From: Nostoc sp. RI_552
GTDB lineage: Bacteria; Cyanobacteriota; Cyanobacteriia; Cyanobacteriales; Nostocaceae
Direction: 5' to 3'
NCBI GenBank assembly: GCA_016124525.1
Contig: WGNO01000013.1
Span: 1 to 64,000, forward strand
Length of the DNA stretch: 64,000 nucleotides
How positions within the stretch are numbered: position 1 is the first letter of the stretch; every line of letters begins with the position of its first letter. The position numbers and the translations under genes were made by a program. This document shows positions 37,320 to 46,555 of the stretch, piece by piece. The notes beneath the pieces are model-generated. The model did not search any database, was not told where the DNA came from, and was given only the letters and a program-made list of their open reading frames with translations.

Positions 37320-38402
37320 ATGACTACAACTCTTGTAGACGTTAATTCTCTCCAATCTTTGTTGGGTAAAGATGCAGAAAACCTACTCACTTACAAAGCA
37401 AAAGTTTCTCAGGATTTACTACATTTGCCAGGTGCAGATTTTATAGATCGAGTTTGGATAAATAGCGATCGCCATCCTCAGGTTTTGCGTAATCTTCAGC
37501 AACTTTACTCTTATGGTCGCTTGGCAAATACTGGCTATGTGTCTATTCTACCAGTAGACCAAGGGGTTGAACACTCCGCTGGTGCATCCTTTGCCCCTAA
37601 CCCAATTTATTTTGATCCAGAAAATATTATCAGGTTGGCGATAGCAGGAGGTTGTAATGCTGTTGCTACGACTTTAGGAGTATTAGGAAGTGTTTCCCGT
37701 AAATATGCCCACAAAATCCCCTTCATCGCCAAAATTAACCATAACGAATTGTTAAGTTTTCCCAATCAATATGACCAGATCATGTTTGCTGATGTAGAAC
37801 AAGCTTGGAACTTGGGTGCAGTGGCGGTAGGGGCGACAATTTACTTCGGTTCAGAGGAATCTACTAGACAAATTCAAGAAGTTAGCCAAGCTTTTAAATA
37901 CGCCCATGAATTAGGTTTGGTAACAATGCTTTGGTGCTATTTGCGTAATAGCACTTTCAAACAGGAACAAGATTATCATGTTGCGGCTGACCTCACCGGA
38001 CAGGCAAATCATTTGGGGGTCACCATTGAAGCAGACATTATTAAACAAAAGTTACCTGAATGTAATAATGGTTACAGGTCAGTAGCTCAAGCAACTAATA
38101 AAAGTTACGGTAAAACCGATGAACGAGTTTACACAGAATTGACAAGTGATCACCCCATTGATTTGACTCGTTATCAGGTGCTTAATTGCTACTGTGGCCG
38201 TGGGGGACTAATTAGTTCTGGCGGTGCATCTGGTCAAGATGACTTTACCGAAGCCGTTCGCACAGCAGTTATTAATAAGCGAGCTGGTGGTACTGGTTTA
38301 ATTTCTGGGCGCAAAACCTTCCAGCGTCCCTTTGAGGAAGGTGTGAAACTGTTTCATACAATTCAGGATGTTTATTTGTCGCCAGATGTGACTATAGCTT
38401 AG
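37320..38402 (+). CDS. Class I fructose-bisphosphate aldolase (DhnA/FbaB type)
   Basis: Reversible cleavage of fructose-1,6-bisphosphate through a Schiff-base lysine, in glycolysis and the Calvin cycle. The 360-residue TIM-barrel protein belongs to the archaeal-type/DhnA class I family: [22 protein letters not shown], then [31 protein letters not shown], and the C-terminal [13 protein letters not shown] with [20 protein letters not shown] at the phosphate site. Length is normal for cyanobacterial members. The gene stands alone, bracketed by two inverted MITE copies, with a candidate structured RNA in its leader. Confidence 0.92.
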   Translation: MTTTLVDVNSLQSLLGKDAENLLTYKAKVSQDLLHLPGADFIDRVWINSDRHPQVLRNLQQLYSYGRLANTGYVSILPVDQGVEHSAGASFAPNPIYFDPENIIRLAIAGGCNAVATTLGVLGSVSRKYAHKIPFIAKINHNELLSFPNQYDQIMFADVEQAWNLGAVAVGATIYFGSEESTRQIQEVSQAFKYAHELGLVTMLWCYLRNSTFKQEQDYHVAADLTGQANHLGVTIEADIIKQKLPECNNGYRSVAQATNKSYGKTDERVYTELTSDHPIDLTRYQVLNCYCGRGGLISSGGASGQDDFTEAVRTAVINKRAGGTGLISGRKTFQRPFEEGVKLFHTIQDVYLSPDVTIA

Positions 38403-38528
38403 GAGAAGGTGGATAAAGACGCGATAAATCCTGTCTGTACAAAAGAAAAACTAGTTACTATTGTTTTTAATTTGGCGTAGTCAGATAGTTTTATTGGTGA
38501 ACTATACCATAAATGATTGGGTGTGATT
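38403..38528. other. Aldolase 3' flank with a degraded GACGCGAT repeat
   Basis: Just after the stop codon AAGACGCGATAAATC with a partial partner CTGTCT forms a weak version of the palindromic repeat seen intact at 21525-21548. No T-tract follows. The segment runs directly into MITE copy 2. Confidence 0.45.
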
Positions 38529-38681
38529 CAGAAATGTTGACTGTTGACTGTTGAGTGTCCAAGTTGTGGGTCGGTGATAGAAAATTTGAGCAATTAATGA
38601 CTCTATTCTTAATAGACAATGAACTTTATCTGGGTAAAACGCAAAAATTGTAAATTTTTATTGCAGGATTCAACACTTCTG
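38529..38681 (-). mobile_element. MITE-like element, copy 2 (153 bp, inverted)
   Basis: On the plus strand it starts CAGAAATGTTGA and ends TCAACACTTCTG, so the 12-bp ends are inverted repeats with one mismatch. Three heptamers (TGTTGAC, TGTTGAC, TGTTGAG) sit next to the left end. The flanking bases GGTGTGATT on the left and TGTGTGACT on the right agree at 7 of 9 positions and may be a decayed 9-bp target duplication. It shares with copy 1 the base change CACCGAC. The 133 bp from here to the next gene are AT-rich and empty. Confidence 0.9.
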
Positions 38682-38814
38682 TGTGTGACTATATCTGATT
38701 ATATTTTTGTTATTTAAAATAAATACTATTTATATATAGATAACCAGCCTAGAGGAAGACGTTACTTCAATAAATACTTTCCTAAGATTCAAGCATTTAG
38801 GAAAGTATTAGGAG

Positions 38815-39159
38815 ATGGCTTTTCCCATGTTGGAAATTCAAAAAAATTCTCACAATATTCATAAATGGCATCATCAATTAGTGATAGTACTAGTAGCTGG
38901 TTTATTGTGGTTTATGACCTTACCTACTGCTGTAGTACAGGCTGCTGGTTATTATCAAGGAAAAAACCACAATGCAGAAATAGCTAAACCTTATTATGCC
39001 ACCAAAGAACGTAAAATTCTCATAGAAACAGAACCAAATAAACCCTACTACTCTACCAAAGAAAGAAAAAAAGAAAGAGTAATTATTAAGACACCAGCAA
39101 CGAAAGATCACGCTATTGAAAGTGGTAAAGGAGTAGAACAAATGACACATCAGGATTAA
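38815..39159 (+). CDS. Small secreted protein with YYxTKERK repeats
   Basis: 114-residue protein with a signal peptide (LVIVLVAGLLWFMTLPTAVVQA, cleavage probably after VQA near residue 43). The mature part is short and highly charged, containing the repeated phrase KPYYATKERK and KPYYSTKERKKERV. There are no cysteines and no recognisable domain. The charged repeats suggest interaction with an acidic partner such as polysaccharide, but this is speculation. I do not recognise a family. The gene lies between MITE copy 2 and the aspartate aminotransferase gene, with its own spacers on both sides. Confidence 0.65.
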   Translation: MAFPMLEIQKNSHNIHKWHHQLVIVLVAGLLWFMTLPTAVVQAAGYYQGKNHNAEIAKPYYATKERKILIETEPNKPYYSTKERKKERVIIKTPATKDHAIESGKGVEQMTHQD

Positions 39160-39468
39160 TGACTGTGTAATAGCAATTCACAAAATGTTGGCAACAGAGG
39201 TAGGTTGGTTTGAAAGCAGTGAAATTCAACAAAATCCCCTTTGTTGGCGTTGAATTTCCTTGGGTTACTCTTCGATAACCCTGGGCCTAGGTTCCACAAC
39301 CAAACCTACACATATGTTCTATTATCTTTGATAATTAGTGTGAGGGGTTGAAAATAAGCTTATGTGCTTGATGGAGGCTGCACTTTTCAAGAATTGGAAA
39401 AAGACAAGTCTCGGTAGGGATTGTGAGATATCCTTAGATAAGTGAGAGATTTGCCAAATAAACTAAGA
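39160..39468. repeat. Branched palindromic repeat (39200-39309) upstream of aspC
   Basis: A compact set of nested inverted repeats. Outer arms are GTAGGTT (39200-39206) and AACCTAC (39303-39309). An inner hairpin pairs GAAATTCAAC (39221-39230) with GTTGAATTTC (39249-39258), and a second hairpin pairs GGGTTA (39262-39267) with TAACCC (39276-39281). Together they would fold as a three-way junction. The GTAGGTTGG ends resemble an abundant palindromic repeat of Nostoc-type genomes, so a dispersed repeat is more likely than a gene-specific RNA. Confidence 0.6.
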
Positions 39469-40635
39469 ATGAAGCTGGCAGCACGAGTAAGTAAGGTGAC
39501 ACCTTCTTTAACCTTAGCCATCGCAGCTAAAGCTAAGGCCATGAAGGCTGAAGGAATAGACGTTTGTAGTTTCAGCGCTGGAGAACCGGATTTTGACACC
39601 CCAGACCACATCAAAGCCGCAGCAGCGAAAGCTTTGCAGTCAGGTAAAACCAAGTATGGACCAGCAGCTGGAGAACCAAAGTTAAGGGAAGCGATCGCCC
39701 ATAAACTGAAAACTGAGAACGGTCTTGATTATCAACTAGAGAATGTAATTGTTACTAACGGCGGTAAACATTCTCTATTTAACCTCATGGAAGCCCTGAT
39801 TGATCCGGGTGATGAGGTGATTATCCCGGCTCCCTACTGGCTAAGTTACCCAGAAATGGTGACTTTAGTTGGTGGTAACCCAGTAATTGTAACCACAGAT
39901 CCAGGGACGGATTATAAAATTACTCCGGAACAACTACGTCAAGCAATTACACCGCAAACAAAATTATTTATTCTCAACTCCCCATCCAATCCCACGGGGA
40001 TGGTTTACACGCCAGATGAAATTAAAGCACTAGCCCAAGTAGTAGTAGATGCAGATATCTTTGTGGTGTCGGATGAGATTTACGAAAAGATTCTCTACGA
40101 CGGTGCAGAACATCTCAGTATTGGTTCCCTGGGTAAAGAAATTTGTGACCGAACCTTAATCAGTAACGGGTTTGCTAAAGCTTATTCAATGACTGGTTGG
40201 CGACTGGGTTATTTAGCTGGGCCAGTGGAGATTATTCTCGCTGCTAGTACTATTCAAGGGCATAGCACATCCAATGTGTGCACCTTTGCCCAATATGGAG
40301 CGGTGGCAGCTTTAGAAAGTCCCCAAGACTGTGTAGAATCAATGCGCCAAGCTTTCGCGAAACGGCGACAAGTGATGTTAGATAGACTCAACGCCATTCC
40401 TGGATTGAGTTGTGCTAAACCAAATGGCGCTTTTTATCTGTTTCCAGATATTAGCAAAACAGGTCTAAAGTCCCTGGATTTTTGTAACGCTTTGTTGGAA
40501 GCACAGCAAGTAGCTGTAATTCCGGGAATTGCCTTTGGTGCTGACCAAAACATTCGCCTGTCTTACGCCACTGATATGGACACCATTGAAAAAGGGATGA
40601 ATAGATTGGAGAAGTTTGTTAGTTCCCTGATTTAG
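39469..40635 (+). CDS. aspC: Aspartate aminotransferase (class I/II)
   Basis: PLP enzyme moving the amino group between aspartate and 2-oxoglutarate. From the ATG at 39469 it has 388 residues. Visible elements are [64 protein letters not shown], and the Schiff-base lysine K237 in [18 protein letters not shown]. The pattern is that of the Ib subgroup, which in phototrophs may also use prephenate. A GTG at 39442 would add nine residues without family similarity; neither start has a convincing ribosome binding site. It is monocistronic by context. Confidence 0.93.
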   Translation: MKLAARVSKVTPSLTLAIAAKAKAMKAEGIDVCSFSAGEPDFDTPDHIKAAAAKALQSGKTKYGPAAGEPKLREAIAHKLKTENGLDYQLENVIVTNGGKHSLFNLMEALIDPGDEVIIPAPYWLSYPEMVTLVGGNPVIVTTDPGTDYKITPEQLRQAITPQTKLFILNSPSNPTGMVYTPDEIKALAQVVVDADIFVVSDEIYEKILYDGAEHLSIGSLGKEICDRTLISNGFAKAYSMTGWRLGYLAGPVEIILAASTIQGHSTSNVCTFAQYGAVAALESPQDCVESMRQAFAKRRQVMLDRLNAIPGLSCAKPNGAFYLFPDISKTGLKSLDFCNALLEAQQVAVIPGIAFGADQNIRLSYATDMDTIEKGMNRLEKFVSSLI

Positions 40636-40660
40636 GAGTGCGGATTTAATTAAGTACACA

Positions 40661-40732
40661 ACCTCACCCCCTCAACTTTATTGTTATCCAGAAGAGAGGA
40701 GACGTTAACAAAAGTCAATGGTAGGGTGAGGT
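40661..40732. repeat. Inverted repeat upstream of the RAYT transposase gene
   Basis: ACCTCACCC (40661-40669) and GGGTGAGGT (40724-40732) are exact inverted repeats 54 bases apart. The right arm ends 24 bases before the transposase ATG. RAYT proteins act on REP-type palindromes flanking their genes, so this pair is the best local candidate for its recognition sequence, but no matching copy was found downstream of the gene. Confidence 0.5.
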
Positions 40733-40756
40733 CAAATTGTAATTTACGTATTTGCA

Positions 40757-41560
40757 ATGTCTCGCCCAAAACGTGACCTCAGACCAGGTTTTTGCTACCA
40801 CATCACTACCCGTTGCAACAATAGGGAATTTCGCCTGACACATCTGGAATGTCGTGAAGTCTTGCTCTATGCCATAAAAAAGGCACAACACAAGTACGGC
40901 TTTAAGCTGTATGCGCTGTGCATAATGTCAAATCACGTTCATTACCTACTGGAACCAAAGCAGCCAGAGGAACTACCCACAATCATGCACTGGCTCAATT
41001 GGTACACTGCTATGTGCTTCAACCGGATGTTGAACCGCACAGGACATTTTTGGGAAAAGCGGTATCACAGCATCGGTTTTGCTAATACAGATCAGCGACG
41101 GGTTTTAAATACTCTGAGATACATTCACGCTAATCCTAAAGCAGCCGGAATGTATCAAGGCTTTTTTTACGAATTCAGCAACTATGGCACTCATGACCGC
41201 TTGAGCAATGATGGCATCACGCAATGGCATCGGGCATTCCTACTACTAGGGCGAACTTTGGAGGAGTGCGCGGCTAAATATCGGCGGTTTTGTCAGAAAT
41301 ACATACCAAAAGCAAAACCAGACAAGAAAAGTTATTGGGGGAGTCGCTTTTTGCCATCGGTGATGAAGGTTGGGAAGGCGAAAAAGTCTTCCCCTGGGCA
41401 GATGAGTTTACCTTGGGACAAGCAGAGAGTGACGGAATCTACGGAGGTGCATGAGGTAGCAACATTAACCCAAATTTATTCAGGCGAACTGCTATCTACC
41501 CTCAGTGCCAGGTATCGGATTTATGAAATGTTGATTAATGCGTGGGAAAGGAGGCTGTGA
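40757..41560 (+). CDS. REP-associated tyrosine transposase (RAYT, Y1 HUH family)
   Basis: 267-residue protein of the IS200-related RAYT group, single-strand DNA nucleases associated with dispersed palindromes. The N-terminus (RDLRPGFCYHITTRCNNREF) and the HUH motif MSNHVHYLLEP (H60, H62) are typical. The region YIHANPKAAGMYQGFFYEFSNYGTH supplies the likely nucleophile Tyr143. A basic C-terminal tail follows (PKAKPDKKSYWG...). All catalytic residues are present, so the gene looks intact, unlike the TnpA relic at 24.5 kb. It is tail-to-tail with the KAP NTPase gene, 26 bp between stop codons. RAYTs are usually single-copy domesticated genes rather than active elements. Confidence 0.88.
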   Translation: MSRPKRDLRPGFCYHITTRCNNREFRLTHLECREVLLYAIKKAQHKYGFKLYALCIMSNHVHYLLEPKQPEELPTIMHWLNWYTAMCFNRMLNRTGHFWEKRYHSIGFANTDQRRVLNTLRYIHANPKAAGMYQGFFYEFSNYGTHDRLSNDGITQWHRAFLLLGRTLEECAAKYRRFCQKYIPKAKPDKKSYWGSRFLPSVMKVGKAKKSSPGQMSLPWDKQRVTESTEVHEVATLTQIYSGELLSTLSARYRIYEMLINAWERRL

Positions 41561-41586
41561 TAAATGTTTACAAACTTCGGAAAGCG

Positions 41587-44070
41587 TTAAATGTTACAGT
41601 TTACAAGTCTCGATGCGAGAGAAGAAATCATCCATGATCCATCCCTCATCCTGATACCTAAATCACCTATAAAAATCCTATCCATATGAATATAATATGA
41701 ATAAAGCGGGAGGTTTCCCGACTTTTCCGATAAATACCATCCTTTCTCCACCCATCCTACGCGATCGCAAAATTTCTCCCAAGCTTCAATACCATCCTTT
41801 CTATAGCTTCCGTCTAGCTTACCACCAACGCTCAAGTAAATTTCTTTTTGGACGCTGAAGCCAAACTTCCCACCGCTATATTTTAGCCACAACTTGTCTA
41901 TTGTGTGAAGGTCGGTACAGGGAAAGTTTAATAATTCTTCTGTTCTCAACCAGTCGTCTGGCTCACGTCCTACAGCCTGAAGCATTACCAGATAGGTTTC
42001 TGTGTCCGCTTCTTGCAATTGTTGGGATTTTAAGTAGTCCCGGAGTTTGGTATAGTCTATACCTCTTTCTGAACTGAGGTCATCTTGTGTTCCTGGGGAA
42101 ACTTGTAGGAGTTTATCTACATCAACTTCTGCAAAACTATATTCATCTTTAATAACCATGCTCTCTGATTTTGGTTCGAGATATACAGCAGGAGAACGCA
42201 GCAGTTCCACTAGTTTTTGATACCCACCCCAGTATTTTGTAGTTTCATTATATGGGCTAAAATCAGCAGGATTTTTGAGGGCACCATGCTGCAAATTTTT
42301 GAGTAGCTGACGGTCGCTATTTAAATCAATAATCAATCTAGGGAATTTTAAACTGATAGCTGTAAACTTCCCTAACTGCTCTAATGTTAAAGATTTATAA
42401 GAAATACTTGTGGATTCATCAGTTAATTCATCAAAGCAGCCAGTATTACTGGCTATATAAGTTTTAAGTCTAAACAAATTAATAAACTGCTTTAAACGCC
42501 GGGGATTATAATCTAAAACTGGGGCAATCATTAAGATAATATCCCGCACCTTTTGGGAATCTTCTGTGACTTCAATTTTTAATTCTTCACGACGTTTTAA
42601 TATTTTTTGTCTTTGTGTTGATGTAGTGGGAGTTTGTGGTATTGGTGTTTCTGGTTCTGGTTCGTCTTTTGCTGGTGTAATTATACGCTGAAAAACGGAT
42701 TTTAGGAATTTAGCAATCTTTTGTCGGTGGGAATACCAAAAACTATCTTTCTTTCTTTGTGGTTGAGAAATCTTGACTAGGAAACGCTCAAATTCAGATT
42801 GAGTAGGTTGTGGAACTTGAAAAGGTATTTGGATAAACTTTTCCAAAAAAGCATAACCATATTCCATACTCTTTCTAAATGAAATGGAGCTTACTTGATG
42901 GTCAGTATCAACTGATAAATAAGGAATCAAATAAGGAATCAAATCTTTATATTTAAGTGCAACCCCCGCCGCTACTTTTTCTCGATCCATACCTAAAATA
43001 AAAATTAACTGTGGATCGTTAGCTATCATCATATTAATAGCCTGCATTAGTTCGGCAGACTTAGGAACTTCACAACGGTCTAGGTCATCAATAAAAACAT
43101 AAACTTTTCTTTTACCAGCATAGGCTTGAACAATTTTCTCAAAATCTTCGTGGAACTTCTCAACAAAAGGAACTTGGTTTTCATAATTAGGAGTCTGAAG
43201 ATATTTAGCCAATTCATTTTTAGGATCACCAACATTGAGAAGTTTCAGCAGTAGGGAAATAAAGCCGATACCTGAAAACAGAAAAACTACACCCCTCAGA
43301 AGTAAGAGGGGAACATTGACTGGTGGTTGAAATATTTGCTGAATGGGAATATTGAATGGCTTTTGAAATATTTGGGTAAGGATTTGCTGAATTTCACCTC
43401 CTGGCTGCAATAATTCCTCTCCTTTTAGTAGCGCTATAACTCCTAAAATGACTATAGTACCAAGACCAATCAGTGCCAAAGATATAAACCGAAACCCATT
43501 TTTCCAGTCATAGCGCAGCATGAACAAAATGATATTACGGTCTATGGAAAGCTGGCGGAGAAACTCTAGGGCAAAAGCTGCCCATAAGGCTTCTGCTTTA
43601 TCATGTTTCCAAACATTGAACCAGATTGTTTTAGGCTTGGATTCCAGCTTGTTAAGCTTTAAACTTATCCATTTATATATGTTAAGTAAAACAGAGGAAG
43701 ATACTTTTAAAATAAATGCCACCAATTCAGTGATTACTTTAGGCAGTTTGTTTGTATTTCTGAATTTTCTAATAAAACTCTCAGCTTGTACTTGTCCTTT
43801 TGCTAAATTTACTTGTAACTCTTTCTCCAACTTTTTATGCTGAAACTCCTCAATAGTTTTCTGGAGTTGCTTCATAAAAGAAGATTTGCCACTACCCCAT
43901 TCACCTTCTATAGAAATGGTTAATGGAGGTTGGGTTACAGGGTTAGTTAAGAACTCTGCAATGGCTTCTACATAAGGTTTAAAACCAAGGTCATCTTCTG
44001 CTGCGGCTTGGTCACTTACACTGGCGTTAAGAATAGACTCTTGTTGAAAACTGGAATTATTGACAACCAT
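41587..44070 (-). CDS. KAP family P-loop NTPase with two membrane segments
   Basis: 827-residue NTPase of the KAP (Kidins220/ARMS and PifA) family, STAND-related ATPases usually anchored to the inner face of the membrane. The order is Walker A SIEGEWGSGKSSF (residues 53-65), the KAP-specific WFNVWKHDKAEALWAAF (150-166), two membrane helices (about 194-215 and 254-278) inserted before Walker B VYVFIDDLDRCE (323-334), then a sensor-like LIFILGMDREKVA. The last 300 residues form a variable C-terminal region with no domain I recognise, ending in GKFGFSVQKEIYLSV and a WYLSEKSG stretch. PifA excludes phages from F-plasmid hosts, so an immune role is possible but unproven. No obvious effector partner is linked. 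Three ATACTAAG repeats lie just upstream. Confidence 0.88.
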   Translation of the reverse strand: MVVNNSSFQQESILNASVSDQAAAEDDLGFKPYVEAIAEFLTNPVTQPPLTISIEGEWGSGKSSFMKQLQKTIEEFQHKKLEKELQVNLAKGQVQAESFIRKFRNTNKLPKVITELVAFILKVSSSVLLNIYKWISLKLNKLESKPKTIWFNVWKHDKAEALWAAFALEFLRQLSIDRNIILFMLRYDWKNGFRFISLALIGLGTIVILGVIALLKGEELLQPGGEIQQILTQIFQKPFNIPIQQIFQPPVNVPLLLLRGVVFLFSGIGFISLLLKLLNVGDPKNELAKYLQTPNYENQVPFVEKFHEDFEKIVQAYAGKRKVYVFIDDLDRCEVPKSAELMQAINMMIANDPQLIFILGMDREKVAAGVALKYKDLIPYLIPYLSVDTDHQVSSISFRKSMEYGYAFLEKFIQIPFQVPQPTQSEFERFLVKISQPQRKKDSFWYSHRQKIAKFLKSVFQRIITPAKDEPEPETPIPQTPTTSTQRQKILKRREELKIEVTEDSQKVRDIILMIAPVLDYNPRRLKQFINLFRLKTYIASNTGCFDELTDESTSISYKSLTLEQLGKFTAISLKFPRLIIDLNSDRQLLKNLQHGALKNPADFSPYNETTKYWGGYQKLVELLRSPAVYLEPKSESMVIKDEYSFAEVDVDKLLQVSPGTQDDLSSERGIDYTKLRDYLKSQQLQEADTETYLVMLQAVGREPDDWLRTEELLNFPCTDLHTIDKLWLKYSGGKFGFSVQKEIYLSVGGKLDGSYRKDGIEAWEKFCDRVGWVEKGWYLSEKSGNLPLYSYYIHMDRIFIGDLGIRMRDGSWMISSLASRLVNCNI

Positions 44071-44102
44071 AAGTATCTAAGTAAAATTAAACATATGGTA
44101 AT

Positions 44103-44125
44103 ATACTAAGATACTAAGATACTAG
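44103..44125. repeat. Triple ATACTAAG direct repeat upstream of the KAP gene
   Basis: ATACTAAG occurs at 44103-44110 and 44111-44118, followed by ATACTAG at 44119-44125. The block ends 33-55 bases upstream of the KAP start on the minus strand, in the promoter position. It could be an operator or a slipped repeat. Confidence 0.6.
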
Positions 44126-44205
44126 TACGGTTTGATTTATGAAAAAATTATGTATTTTAGGTTGCGTGAGTATAAAATCTATAATTTATGCTGACCTTTG
44201 AGCAT

Positions 44206-45426
44206 TCACCATTTCATTAATCCCATGTCGCGTAAACCTTGGCGTAGTCTGTGGGCTTCTTCGGGGTTTTGTTGTTCGTAAAGTAAAATCGCATTTTTAA
44301 AGGCTGTTAAACTTCCTTGAACATTACCAACTTTTAGCTGTACTACCCCTAAGTTTTGATAAGCTTGTGCATAGTTGGGATTAAGCTTGATGGCTTTTTG
44401 GTAACAGGCGAGTGCATTAGTAAATAAACCCAAAGTTTTAAAGATCATTCCCAAGTTATAGTGTCCCATGACAAAAGTAGGGTCAATTTTTAAGGATGTT
44501 TCATAAGCAACTTTAGCACCGTTGATATCGCCAGAGGCTTTGAGTAAGTTGCCCAAATTGTTATATGCTCCTAATTTGAGCATGGGATAAATTGGCTGCT
44601 TAACAGCAGCTTGATAGTGATAAATAGCCTTTTGACTATCTTGTAAATGATTGTAGGCAATGCCTAAATGGTAATGTAGTTCATACAAAGTCTCATAGTT
44701 TTCTTCTGGTATTATTCCCTGATGCTGAGAATTTGCCTGGTTAAAACCTCTTTCTAATAACTCTAAACCTTGAGTGAGTTTACCAGTTTGTACATACAAT
44801 GCCCCTAATTTACTGCAAACATAGGAATCATTAGGATGAGTTGCCAAAAATCCTTCCATTGTAGTTTGGGCTTTGGCGTATTTATCACTTTTGGCGATAG
44901 CAGTTTTTTGATACCCTTGATGGAGGATTGCCACTCCTTGTAAATAACCGATTTGCCAATGGGGTTCTTGGGTTAATATTGCTGCTACACTGTCATCCAC
45001 TAAAGCATGATAAGGTCGCTGAAAGTGAATTTGAGTGTGGTTGCGAAACAGTCGAGATACCAGAGAATAAGGAGATTGTGCTGCGCCAACTTCTTGACGC
45101 AGAAGATTAATTAAAAGATATTCTTCATTTTGAATTGCTGACTTTATTTGCGGCACAATATTTGGGGTGATAGTTTCGTCAGCATCCAACACTAAAATCC
45201 AATCACCAGTAACATATTTTAGCGTCGCATTACGAGCTGCACTGAAGTCATTACACCACTGAAAATAGTATACCCTCCCACCAAATAGTTGAGCAACATC
45301 AGGAGTGCCATCCTTTGAACCAGTATCAAGTATGATAATTTCATCTACCAAACCTTGCACACTACTCAAACATTTAGGCAGTGTAGCTGCTTCATTTTTG
45401 ACAATCATGCAGAGACTTAATTTCAT
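44206..45426 (-). CDS. GT2 family glycosyltransferase with C-terminal TPR repeats
   Basis: 406-residue cytoplasmic protein. Residues 1-190 form a family 2 glycosyltransferase: LSLCMIVKNEAATLPKCLSSV, EIIILDTGSKDGT, and the metal-binding LVLDADETI. From about residue 200 to 390 there are five or so TPR-like helical repeats, for example AYNNLGNLLKASGDINGAKVAYETSLKIDPTF and GHYNLGMIFKTLGLFTNALACYQKAIKLNP, each read within its own repeat. This SPOC/GT2-TPR architecture is common in cyanobacteria and is thought to act on cell-surface or protein glycans; the acceptor is unknown. The spacer to the KAP gene on the same strand is about 135 bp. Confidence 0.88.
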   Translation of the reverse strand: MKLSLCMIVKNEAATLPKCLSSVQGLVDEIIILDTGSKDGTPDVAQLFGGRVYYFQWCNDFSAARNATLKYVTGDWILVLDADETITPNIVPQIKSAIQNEEYLLINLLRQEVGAAQSPYSLVSRLFRNHTQIHFQRPYHALVDDSVAAILTQEPHWQIGYLQGVAILHQGYQKTAIAKSDKYAKAQTTMEGFLATHPNDSYVCSKLGALYVQTGKLTQGLELLERGFNQANSQHQGIIPEENYETLYELHYHLGIAYNHLQDSQKAIYHYQAAVKQPIYPMLKLGAYNNLGNLLKASGDINGAKVAYETSLKIDPTFVMGHYNLGMIFKTLGLFTNALACYQKAIKLNPNYAQAYQNLGVVQLKVGNVQGSLTAFKNAILLYEQQNPEEAHRLRQGLRDMGLMKW

Positions 45427-46105
45427 ATCGCCGAAAAATTTTAATATCAGGTTAATAGACTGATGTCACCCAATTTAATTGTCTGCCGATATTGGCATTG
45501 TTAGTAGATGTAGATGTTGATAAAGTCTAATTTATCACTGGCCATAGCGACGATAAAACCCGGAACCACCCCAAAAAAACCCGCTGGGGGATTAAAAACC
45601 TTAATTTTTGCTTACTCCACCTCAAAGGAACTTACTGAGGCAGTAGCAAAGTATACTTATGTCAAACTTTTAAAACGTCCTATCTTTATCACTGTTGTAT
45701 CCCAAAAATATTATTTATTCCCCATGTAATTCTTCGATAGCTGTAGATTCATAACAGGAATATTATTAAATTTATTGCATTAAAATTTTATCTAGAAATC
45801 CTATTTAATTTACCAACACCTAGATGTCCAGCCCCAGAACTTCTTGAAGAAGTCGGGGTCTTGAAGTTACTAACTTATTGATGATTGCCATAAATCATTT
45901 CTACAACAAAAATACCGACTTTGTGAACAAAGTCGGGAATTTGAGTCAAATAATTATGACAAATTAAATTAAATTCCTATAATATCAGGCGATTTATAAA
46001 TAACTAACAGTTAATTTATATACTGATCTAAAGTCCACAGTAACTTAATTGTCAATTATGTAATTTGCAAGCATTGCTAATTATCAACTCGTACCAATAA
46101 ACAAG
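45427..46105. other. Spacer with two GAAGTCGG-type hairpins
   Basis: 679 bp. Two hairpins share a theme. At 45832-45858 CCCC/GGGG encloses an ACTTC/GAAGT stem. At 45915-45936 CCGACTTTG pairs with CAAAGTCGG around TGAA. Similar AAGTCGGG hairpins are dispersed in filamentous cyanobacteria, so these are probably repeats that may act as terminators. A 71-codon frame at 45514-45729 has no family resemblance and is not called. Confidence 0.5.
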
Positions 46106-46432
46106 CTAGAGTAACTTGTCCACAGCACCACTGAACTGTTCATAAGGAGAAACACCCACAATGGTTTCTGCTAACTCACCATCCTTGAACATTAAAACCG
46201 CCGGAATACTACGTAAACCAAATCTTTTGAAAATAGGTTTATTATTGTCAATATCTACCTTCACCACCTGAACACGACCTTTGTATTGTTCCGCAAGTTG
46301 ATCCATTAACGGACTCACAACACGACAGGGTCCACACCAAGTAGCAGTAAAATCAACAACAACAATTTTGTTTTCACTTAAAAGAGTATCAAATTCCCTT
46401 TCTTCCACATAAGCAACTGTTTCAGTAGACAT
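46106..46432 (-). CDS. trxA: Thioredoxin
   Basis: 108-residue thiol-disulfide oxidoreductase. The active site is the canonical WCGPC (residues 32-36) in VVDFTATWCGPCRVVSPLMDQLAEQY, and the cis-proline loop SIPAVLMF and the buried Asp of VDF are present. Length is standard and there is no signal peptide, so it is a cytoplasmic thioredoxin reduced by a thioredoxin reductase encoded elsewhere. A few substitutions (EEREFDTLLSENKIVVVDF) differ from the main m-type thioredoxin, so it may be a second isoform. It is divergent from the cyclase gene, sharing a 123-bp spacer. Confidence 0.95.
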   Translation of the reverse strand: MSTETVAYVEEREFDTLLSENKIVVVDFTATWCGPCRVVSPLMDQLAEQYKGRVQVVKVDIDNNKPIFKRFGLRSIPAVLMFKDGELAETIVGVSPYEQFSGAVDKLL

Positions 46433-46555
46433 TTATCTCAATCTCCAATGTAAAATTTGAGTAAAAAGGTAACTTTAAAACTATACTGCTTTCTCTACCT
46501 TAGTAAAACATCAAACACTCCCTATTTTCGTAAATAATTTGATACATGACAAAAA

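Noticed and set aside
45514-45729. 71-codon frame downstream of the GT2-TPR gene
   Set aside because: No similarity, no ribosome binding site, and it lies in a repeat-bearing spacer.
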